From: Solen grandis
Lineage: Eukaryota > Mollusca > Bivalvia > Adapedonta > Solenidae
Length of the DNA: 64,000 nt
Reading direction: 5' to 3'
Assembly (NCBI GenBank): GCA_021229015.1
Contig: CM037789.1
Coordinates: 29,005,988 to 29,069,987 of the forward strand
Made by a program: the position numbers and the translations under genes. This document shows positions 22,740-32,679 of this stretch, in pieces (the stretch's first letter is position 1; each line of letters starts with the position of its first letter). The notes under the pieces were generated by a model. It saw nothing but the letters and a program-made list of their open reading frames with translations, was not told the origin of the DNA and searched no databases.

Positions 22740-24830
22740 GTACAATCTACTGATCCAAATCTTTGTCAAACTTCGTATGTCTGAAAAATAAAACCGTTTG
22801 CGGTTAAGTGTTTTAACTTATATTCATTTATAAATGACTTTAGTATTTAAAAAAGATAACGAAACTAAAAAGAATGTTCAATATATTAAGGTCATCTAAA
22901 ATATTTTTCTATAATGATATATTTTCAATGGGTTTATCTAAAGATACCTATTTACATTTCAATATGTTTATTACGTATATATGATTTTTTTTTTTTTTTT
23001 TTTTGAATGACTGTAACAGTAACTCGTGTCAAACAGTTTTTACTATCACGTGTTCGCTCCCTTGAAAGACGAAAACGAAAGAGGATTTTCGAAAAATAGT
23101 GCTGCCATTTTATCAATGATTGTTCGTTGGACAGATCTTGGCAGGTAAATTGGATTTCAATTATATGCTATTTAGATATGCTTTCAATATTGAAAAACAA
23201 AAAACAAAAAAGATACAAAAAAAATAAAAAAATAAACAGATGCCTATTGCCATTGGGTTAATTTTTATGCATTAAATTCATGACTCATGCATATCTCGAA
23301 ACTCGAATTTAATACTTAAGGCGTCACTGTCAACCCACAGTGGGTGGGGGTTGTGAAAACATAAGTTATGTCTTTACAGTAAATCATGTTTTTTTGTGTG
23401 TTTTTTCCCAGTTATACTCAGTATACAAAGTCATTTCATATACGAAAATACAGTTGGAAAAGGACTTTCAGATTTGGCTCACAAGAAAATATTACTTGTC
23501 ACATCCTTATCTGGCAGATATTACTGAAAAAAACATGATTTACTGTTTAAATAATAACTTAAGTTTTCACACACCCCACTCACTTTGGGGATATAATATA
23601 CAGTACACATTATGGTGACAGGCATATATGCTTGTTGCACAGAGGAGTTTCCTTTTCAAATAAAACTTCGGTGGTTTGACGCATTTCTTTTCATGTGTAT
23701 TTTAATTTCTTCATTACATTAACTTTCCTAGTTATCGATTGCTCTTGGATACGTTATTGTTCAATCTTGTTACGAATAAACAACTCTTTCAACGAGTTTG
23801 TAAAAAGTAGATGTGAGCTATATGTACAGTGAATTAATATGGTGGCGATTATGAAAGAACCCAGTCGATCCATTTAATGCAATAATCGATAATCTTTATG
23901 CACGGGTTTTGTCATACATTTGATGAGTTCTCCTTTGTTGGCTTTTACTGTAAAAACGTTTTCGGAGAGTTAATTCTTTCTCGATCACTGAATCAATATT
24001 TTGTGTATATGGTTAGTAACGAAAAACACCAGTATATCCCCGATAAAATTCTTTCATGAGCGCACTGGCTGTGTTTGCAGTTTACTAGCAAGTTTGATAT
24101 TTTTTGACACTGAGAGAAATAAATAAATATTTCCGTGACGATTTGTATATACACTCATATGTTTCTGTGATGTGAATAAATGCATGTAGTTTAATTTGTG
24201 GGCTTACTATACAAACTGCAGGAGAATGAAATAGCAGGGGTAAGTTACAGCCATGTATTTTTGACAAATGTGTGATAGAAACGCGGTAACGAACATATCC
24301 AATTTGGAAATACTTCTTCTGCACAATATTGAACGCAAATTTGCAGCCACAGTTTCCTTTAACAAGCAAGGCCAGCCTCGATTTGGGATTTGGTTGGAAT
24401 GTCTTTGGATTTTTTTTTATTATGCTTGCCTTCATTAGACTTACTGAAGAAATATGCGCAGCAGGTTGTTTTTTTTTTTTTTTTTTTTTTTGTTTTTTTT
24501 GGAAAAATGCCAGCAGTTTTTTTATTGTTTGAATATGACAGAAACGAACCCGTTGTAGAAAATATTTAGCTTATCAGCAATTCATAGAATATATAGTTAT
24601 GGGCGGCTCCATTTTTTTTTTATTTTCCTATGCACAAGTCCTAAAATAGAAGGGAACATTAGCAATACAAAAACAACAGAAAACAGCAACATGTATATAT
24701 AAAGTACCACTGAAACGAATGATGAGTTTGTACTTGATTTAATATTTTTCCGCATCCTTCCCCCCTATTGACATAAATGAAAACTTGAAAAACTATTGAC
24801 ATTTTGACAGTGTCTATTCATTATCACAAA
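22740..24830. other. AT-rich DNA; no recognised gene
   Basis: Poly-T tracts lie at about 22,987-23,004 and 24,470-24,491. A short ATG-to-donor stretch near 23,116 is discussed as a finding. The 116-codon minus-strand ORF at 24,085-24,435 and the 92-codon plus ORF at 23,340 have no motif and are probably chance. Confidence 0.4.
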
Positions 24831-24833
24831 AAG

Positions 24834-26930
24834 AACTAGAAGTCGTTTGTTTAAGATACAAACGAAGCGGCTTTCCGTTTGCTTATTTCAAAGGTATTAA
24901 ATATATAAGTTAATACAAAAAAATGGAATAATGATGCATAATAATGTATGATTTAATACGTAAATCATCATTATCTTAAATATATACTTACGATTATGTT
25001 CAAAAATAAGCTTTAAATCTTTTTTTTTTTTTTTTTCATTTACATCTTCTTAAGAAGATACTGAGAAAGCATAAATATGGATTTTATTTGATTATGCACC
25101 CGTTTTCTATCATTCAGAAAAACAAAAACAAAAAAACAAACAAAAAAAAACAGGAAAATTTTAAGATAATAATATCCTCAAGAATTGTTTTCTTACGTTA
25201 TTCAATCGATTTTTTTTTTTCATTCTTTATTTAATATCTTTTTCTTTGTAAGCATATGACTTAACATGTATTCATTGCATATTCAAAAACGTATCAAAAT
25301 TCACAATTCAACGCAGGCATTCATTCCTGCAAAAGAACAATCGGATCTTGCTCGACCAACCCAATGACCACTTACATTTCTTTCTGCAAATTAATAGGGT
25401 TTCCATGAATTAGCCCTTTTACGAAAAACATGAATAAGTCATGTTTGATAACGTAATCACTTGAAATTTTCTGGACCTTTTGTGCTTGTAAAGGTACGGC
25501 ATTATTACTTATTTAAGTTAATATATACAATCTTTTGATCTTTTTAATATATTTTGCTTACAAATCAATGTTGTCATAAACAAGTGACACAACATAAATT
25601 CTTTAAGTTATGCTTTAGATTGGAATCAATACTCATGACGCTGTTCAGCTAACGTTCTATTAATCAAGAAAAAAAAGTATCTTTGAGAATGCGAACAGGT
25701 TTGTTTACACATTTTCAAGAAGGCATTCCATCAAACATGAATAACTGCCATGTTTGATGACGTAATCACTTGAAATTTTCAAGACCTTATGAACGTACTA
25801 AGTTTCGAAATTTTTGAACAGTTTAAGTTCATTGGTCTAATTGGCGATTTTATATGATTTTTCAAAATAATTCTTGCTTAAGTATGCATGACGTCATAAT
25901 CACGTGACATAACAAACATTTCTTGCAGTATGCATCACTTCAATTTTAACTCTATCAATTCTGAAGATATAATTAAGATTGACTTTAAATTCATGATGAC
26001 GTCATAACCACGTGACTAAAGAGAAATTCATTCAGAAAATAGAACGTAAACTTCTATGCCGATATGCTGTCCAATTTTCATGCTTGTAACGCATCAGGGG
26101 GCTTTGTAACATTTAAATTTAATTTTTGACCAAAGTTCGAAACTCGGTATTGCCATAAAATCTTAATCTTTTCGAATTTGGCAATTTGAATGCCAAGGTG
26201 GACATCTACATCCTAAAATACATCTTTTGTAAAAATATCAAGATAATCGGACCTATATTGAAGGCTCTTGAGCGCGAACAAACTTTTGAAGCTGACGTCA
26301 AATCTGACGTCATATGACGCCAATGAAAATTGAAAATGATTGAATGTATAAAAAGATACTTTTTTATCGCTGCAATTTCAATTTCATTAAAATTGACTCA
26401 AAATGTATGATGCCAGAGCGAGAGAAATCTTTGAAAAAATAGGATTTTATCTATTAAATGACGTCATAACCACGTGACTTAAAAGGAAATCTTTCAGAGA
26501 AAAGAAAGTAGACCTCTGGGCCAATAAGCTGTCCAATTTTCATGCTTCTATCTCATCAGTAGCCTTTGTAACATTAAATAATAGTTTTAGGACCAAAGTT
26601 CGAAACTCGGTTTTGCCATAAATTCTTAAATTTTTCGAATTTAAAAATTTGAAAGATAAGGTGCACATCTACATCATAACATACATCTTCTGTGAAAATA
26701 TCAAGATAAAATATCAAAAACTAAAGGCTCTAGAGCGCGAACAAACTTTTGAAGCTGACGTCAAATCTGACGTCAATTGACGTCATTGAAAATTAAAAAT
26801 TATTGAATTTAAAAATTTATAAGTTTTTGTCGAGGCAATTTAATTTTCATGTTGCTTAGACACTGACAACTTACCGAAATTAACTCTTAGATTTGGTTGG
26901 AAAAAAAGGAATAATAATAATAATAATAAT
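24834..26930 (-). mobile_element. 2.1 kb Helitron-like element, dimer copy 1
   Basis: Read on the minus strand, the 3' terminus lies at the left. It is a perfect 7-bp hairpin (24,844-24,850 with 24,858-24,864; CGTTTGT arm), 4 nt, then CTAG (24,836-24,839) and TT. The other end is an (AAT)n/(TAA)n microsatellite after GGTTGGAAAAAAAGG. Inside are two related ~460-bp modules: CCAAAGTTCGAAACTCGG at about 26,131 and 26,593, each followed by GAGCGCGAACAAACTTTTGA and TGACGTCA repeats. No ORF is present, so it is non-autonomous. It is nearly identical to the next copy. The Helitron-like assignment rests on the hairpin-plus-CTAG end. Confidence 0.7.
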
Positions 26931-29034
26931 AACTAGAAGTCGTTTGTTTAAGATACAAACGAAGCGGCTTATTTCAAAGGTATTAAATATATAAGTTAAT
27001 ACAAAAAAATGGAATAATGATGCATAATAATGTATGATTTAATACGTAAATCATCATTATCTTAAATATATACTTACGATTATGTTCAAAAATAAGCTTT
27101 AAATCTTTTTTTTTTTTTTTTTTTTTTTTCATTTACATCTTCTTAAGAAGATACTGAGAAAGCATAAATATGGATTTTATTTGATTATGCACCCGTTTTC
27201 TATCATTCAGAAAAACAAAAACAAAAAAACAAACCAAAAAAAACGAAATTTTAAGATAATAATATCCTCAAGAATTGTTTTCTTACGTTATTCAATCGAT
27301 TTTTTTTTCATTCTTTATTTAATATCATTTTCTTTGTAAGCATATGACTTAACATGTATTCATTGCATATTCAAAAACGTATCAAAATTCACAATTCAAC
27401 GCAGGCATTCATTCCTGCAAAAGAACAATCGGATCTTGCTCGACCAACCCAATGACCACTTACATTTCTTTCTGCAAATTAATAGGGTTTCCATGAATTA
27501 GCCCTTTTACGAAAAACATGAATAAGTCATGTTTGATAACGTAATCACTTGAAATTTTCTGGACCTTTTGTGCTTGTTAAGGTACGGCATTATTACTTAT
27601 TTAAGTTAATATATACAATCTTTTGATCTTTTTAATATATTTTGCTTACAAATCAATGTTGTCATAAACAAGTGACACAACATAAATTCTTTAAGTTATG
27701 CTTTAGATTGGCATCAATACTCATGACACTGTTCAGCTAACGTTCTATTAATCAAGAAAAAAAAGTATCTTTGAGAATGCGAACAGGTTTGTTTACACAT
27801 TTTCAAGAAGGCATTCCATCAAACATGAATAACTGCCATGTTTGATGACGTAATCACTTGAAATTTTCAAGACCTTATGAACGTACTAAGTTTCGAAATT
27901 TTTTAACAGTTTAAGTTCATTGGTCTAATTGGCGATTTTATATGATTTTTCAAAATAATTCTTGCTTAAGTATGCATGACGTCATAATCACGTGACATAA
28001 CAAACATTTCTTGCAGTATGCATCACTTCAATTTTAACTCTATTAATTCTGAAGATACAATTAAGATTGACTTTAAATTCATGATACCAGAGCAAAAGAA
28101 ATTTTTAAAAAGAATTGTTTTAATGTTTTTTGAAATTCATTCAGAAAATAGAACGTAAACTTCTATGCCGATATGCTGTCCAATTTTCATGCTTGTAACG
28201 CATCAGGGGGCTTTGTAACATTTAAATTTAATTTTTGACCAAAGTTCGAAACTCGGTATTGCCATAAAATCTTAATCTTTTCGAATTTGGCAATTTGAAT
28301 GCCAAGGTGGACATCTACATCCTAAAATACATCTTTTGTAAAAATATCAAGATAATCGGACCTATATTGAAGGCTCTTGAGCGCGAACAAACTTTTGAAG
28401 CTGACGTCAAATCTGACGTCATATGACGCCAATGAAAATTGAAAATGATTGAATGTATAAAAAGATACTTTTTTATCGCTGCAATTTCAATTTCTTAAAA
28501 TTGCTCAAAATGTATGATGCCAGAGCGAGAGAAATCTTTGAAAAAATAGGATTTTATCTATTAAATGACGTCATAACCACGTGACTTAAAAGGAAATCTT
28601 TCAGAGAAAAGAAAGTAGACCTCTGGGCCAATAAGCTGTCCAATTTTCATGCTTCTATCTCATCAGTAGCCTTTGTAACATTAAATAATAGTTTTAGGAC
28701 CAAAGTTCGAAACTCGGTTTTGCCATAAATTCTTAATTTTTTCGAATTTAAAAATTTGAAAGATAAGGTGCACATCTACATCATAACATACATCTTCTGT
28801 GAAAATATCAAGATAAAATATCAAAAACTAAAGGCTCTAGAGCGCGAACAAACTTTTGAAGCTGACGTCAAATCTGACGTCAATTGACGTCATTGAAAAT
28901 TAAAAATTATTGAATTTAAAAATTTATAAGTTTTTGTCGAGGCAATTTAATTTTCATGTTGCTTAGACACTGACAACTTACCGAAATTAACTCTTAGATT
29001 TGGTTGGAAAAAAAGGAATAATAATAATAATAAT
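26931..29034 (-). mobile_element. 2.1 kb Helitron-like element, dimer copy 2
   Basis: A head-to-tail duplicate of 24,834-26,930, starting directly in the AAT microsatellite tail of copy 1 with the same AACTAGAAGTCG end. Differences I can see are few. An 11-base piece (TCCGTTTGCTT) is missing after GCGGCTT, the poly-T is longer (about 27 against 17), and scattered single bases differ. Near 28,084-28,131 this copy has CCAGAGCAAAAGAAATTTTT where copy 1 has GACGTCATAACCACGTGAC. The high identity means a recent duplication, a rolling-circle dimer, or an assembly duplication. Confidence 0.75.
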
Positions 29035-32000
29035 AACTAGATGTCATTCGTGAAAACGAATGATAGGACTTTCTGCAAGCTGTGTTAATGCAAAAAGCAG
29101 GAGATAGAAGTTTCATATAATGACTCACCTCTGGTAGTATTTCATGTTCATGCTGAACAATTGACATTATATTCCGAAATTAATGCAAATAATCAGAACT
29201 AAGTATTAGTCGTGACGTCACATGACGTCATATGACGTCATAACTCTAAACATATGTAGAAATACTGCAGAACTGCAAACTGTTTAAGTTTCAACTTTCT
29301 ATCTCATCCTGAAGCTCTTTAATCCTAAAATGAAATTTTCGGTCCTATGTTCGAATCTTATTTCAGCCACAGAACTCCGGTCTTTCGGAATTTCGGTTAG
29401 CTGACAGGATATGCACACCTAACTTTCAAGATGTACAATCTTTATTGCCCTTAAATGAAAATTAAGAAGTATGCCATAGGGTACTGAAGATGCTTTGTTC
29501 AAAAGCGCATACTTTGCTTTCATAACTCTGAAATTTTCGTTATTCTGAACAACTGGCATCATGTCGAAATCATTGCCCTTAAATGAAAATTAAGAAGTAT
29601 GCTTATGACGTCACATGACGTCATATGACGTCACGACTGAAAATATTTGTAGAAATTCTGCAGAACTGCAAACTGTGTAAATTTCAGCTTTCTATCTCAT
29701 CCTGAAGCTCTTTTATCCTAAAATGAAATTTTCGGTCCTATGTTCGAATCTTATTTCAGCCACAGAACTTCGGTCTTTCGGAATTTCGGTTAGCTGACAG
29801 GATATGCACACCTTTGATTCAAGATGTACCATCTGTGAAAATTTGAAGAAAATCCAACCATAAATGACGGCTGTAGATCGCAAAAACCTTTTTTCACTAT
29901 TTTTAGCTCTGACATCACATGACGTCATAGGGTGCTGAAGATGCTTTTGTTCAAAAGCGCATACTTTCCTTTCATAACTCTGAAATTTTCATTATTCTGA
30001 ACAACTGGCATCCTGTCGAAATCATTGCCCTAAAATGAAAATCAAGAAGTATGCTTATGACGTCACATGACGTCAAATGAATGACGTCACATGACGTCAT
30101 ATGACGTGAAGACTCAAAATTTATTTAGGAATTCTGCAGAACTGCAAACTGTGTAAGTTTCAACTTTCTATCTCATCCTGAAGCTCTTTTATCCTAAAAT
30201 GAAATTTTCGGTCCTATGTTCGAATCTTATTTAAGCCACAGAACTTCGGTCTTTCGGAATTTCGGTTAGTTGACAGGATATGCACACCTTAGTTTCAAGA
30301 TGTACCATCTGTGAAAATTTGAAGAAAATCCGACCATAAATGACGGCTGTAGAGCGCAAACACCATTTTTCATTACTTTTAGCTGTGACGTCATGTGACG
30401 TCATAGGGTGCTGAAGATGCCTTTGTTCAAAAGCGCATACGTTATTTTCATAACTCTGAAATTTTAATTATTCTGAACAACTGGCATCATGTCGAAATCA
30501 TTGCCCTAAAATGAAAATTAAGAAGTATGCTTATGACGTCACATGACGTCATATGACGTTCTGATTCAAAATATTTGTAGAAATTCTGCAGAACTGCAAA
30601 CTGTGTAAGTTTCAACTTTCTATCTCATCCTGAAGCTCTTTAATCCTAAAATGAAATTTTCGGTCCTATGTTCGAATCTTATTTCAGCCACAGAACTCCG
30701 GTCTTTCGGAATTTCGGTTAGCTGACAGGATATGCACACCATTGATTCAAGATGTACCATCTGTGAAAATTTGAAGAAAATCCGACCATAAATGACGGCT
30801 GTAGAGCGCGAACAACATTTTTCACTATTTTTAGCTGTGACGTCATGTGACGTCATAGGGTGCTGAAGATGCTTTTGTTTAAAAGCGCATACTTGATTCA
30901 AGATGTACCATCTGTGAAAATTTGAAGAAAATCCGACCATAAATGACGGCTGTAGAGCGCGAACAACATTTTTCACTATTTTTAGCTGGGACGTCATGTG
31001 ACGTAATAGGGTGCTGAACATCATTGAAATCAAAATTTCCTCACGTGACTAATAACCCATAAAACTTTCATCGTCCTAGGACTATTGCAACATATTAAAA
31101 TAAGCGTTTAGTTAGGGAGAAGAAAATAATAATGATAATAAAATGACGTCACGTGACGTCATATGACGTTTATTTTTACATAATTGTTAAGACACCCAGA
31201 GACCTACCAACTGACGAAATGTCAACTTTCTATCTCCAATAGGACAGTTTTTATCAGCATTTAAAAATTGGCGTCCTTGGTTCGAATCTTGGATCCGCCA
31301 TAGATGCTTGGACTTTTCGCATTATGTAAAACGGACACAGGTATACACAATAAGAACGTAATATACACATTCTGTGAAAATTTGATGAAAATCGGCCCAT
31401 TAATAATGGCTCTGGACCGTGTACAAACTTTCGTAGTCAATTTCAAATGTGACGTCATATGACGTCATAGGCTTCTGAAAATCATTGAAATCGAAATTTC
31501 AGCGTCTCAATCATTTGTCATTAAATTTTCATTGCCCTTCGACAATTTCAACATATAGAAATACTCTTGTTAATATTAGAAATACATTATCATATAATGA
31601 CGTCACGTAACGTCATATGACGTTTATTTTCACAAAATGTTTAAGACTCCCAGAGACCTATATACTGACCCAATATCATCTTTCTATCTCCAATAGGACA
31701 GTTTTTATCAGCATTTAAAAATTGACGTCCTTGGTTCGAATCTTGGATCCGCCATAGATGCTTGGACTTTTCGAATTTTGAAAAACGGACACAGGTATAC
31801 ACAATAAGAACGTAATATACACATTCTGTGAAAATTTGATGAAAATCGGTTGATTAATAATGGCTCTGGACCGCGTACAAACTTTTGTAGCTTATTTCAC
31901 GTGTGGCGTCATATGACGTCATAGAGATATGAAAATCATAGGAATCAAAATTTCAGCATTTGAAGCATGTGTCATTAAATTTTCATTGCCCTTCGACAAT

Positions 32001-32579
32001 TTCAACATATAGAAATTTTCTTGTTAATATTAGAAATACATTATCATATAATGACGTCACGTGACGTCATATGACATTTCTTTTCACAAAATGTTTAAAA
32101 CTTCTAGTGACCTATATACTGACTAAATATCAACTTTCTATCTTAAATAGGACAGATTTTATAAGCATTTAAAAATTTACGACCTTGGTTCGAATCTTGG
32201 ATTCGCTATAGAACCATGGACTTTTCGAATTTTGAAAAATGGACACGGATATGCGCAACTAGAACTTAATATACACAATCTGTGAAAATTTGATGAAAAT
32301 CAGTTCACAAACAATGGCTGTAGACCGCGTACAAACTTTTGTAGAATATGGCAAGTGTGACGTCATATGACGTCATATGCCTATAAAAATTATTGAAATA
32401 GAAATTATATTGTCTGAAACATATGCCGTTAAATTTTCATTGCTCTTAGGCCATTTCAACATATAGAAATAATCTTGTTATTGTTAGTAATATATTTTCA
32501 TATAATGACGTCACGTGACGTCATATGATGCAAATTTTCAAAATATTTTTAAGACTCCGAGAGACCTACATACTGACCA
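29035..32579 (-). mobile_element. Third, related element with 390-476 bp repeats, cut by gap
   Basis: It begins in the microsatellite tail of copy 2 with the same AACTAGA start. Its 7-bp hairpin has arms at 29,044-29,050 and 29,057-29,063 (TCATTCG and its complement), followed on the minus strand by 3 nt and CTAG. Two satellite subtypes follow. Subtype A (landmark CTGCAGAACTGCAAACTG at 29,265, 29,658, 30,134, 30,586) has units of 393-476 bp. Subtype B (TGACGTCACGTGACGTCATA-type word at 31,144 and 32,052, with variants at 31,599 and 32,506) has units of 453-455 bp. Each unit carries TGACGTCA clusters. The element runs into the N gap, so its far end is missing. Minus-strand ORFs (71-137 codons) are repeat translations. 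Confidence 0.7.
31144..32579. repeat. ~454-bp satellite array (subtype B), four units, last incomplete
   Basis: Unit starts at 31,144, 31,599, 32,052 and 32,506 give periods of 455, 453 and 454. Each unit holds, in order: the TGACGTCA pair, ACAAAATGTTTAAGAC, CTATCTCCAATAGGACAG, CTTGGTTCGAATCTTGGA, GACTTTTCGAATTTTG, CATTCTGTGAAAATTTGATG, ATGGCTCTGGACCG, and a second TGACGTCA pair. The period is remarkably constant although the bases have diverged. Confidence 0.85.
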
Positions 32580-32679
32580 NNNNNNNNNNNNNNNNNNNNN
32601 NNNNNNNNNNNNNNNNNNNNNNNNNNNNNNNNNNNNNNNNNNNNNNNNNNNNNNNNNNNNNNNNNNNNNNNNNNNNNNN
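32580..32679. other. Assembly gap, 100 N
   Basis: Exactly 100 N in the fourth unit of the satellite array, so this is a conventional gap of unknown length. The sequence on its right does not continue the satellite. Confidence 0.98.

Noticed and set aside
29606..29633. CRISPR-like short palindromic repeats
   Set aside because: TGACGTCA triplets are part of larger satellite units and have no spacers.
30620..31033. 137-codon minus-strand ORF as a gene
   Set aside because: It spans satellite units and repeats the same peptide pieces as the ORF at 29,713-29,928.
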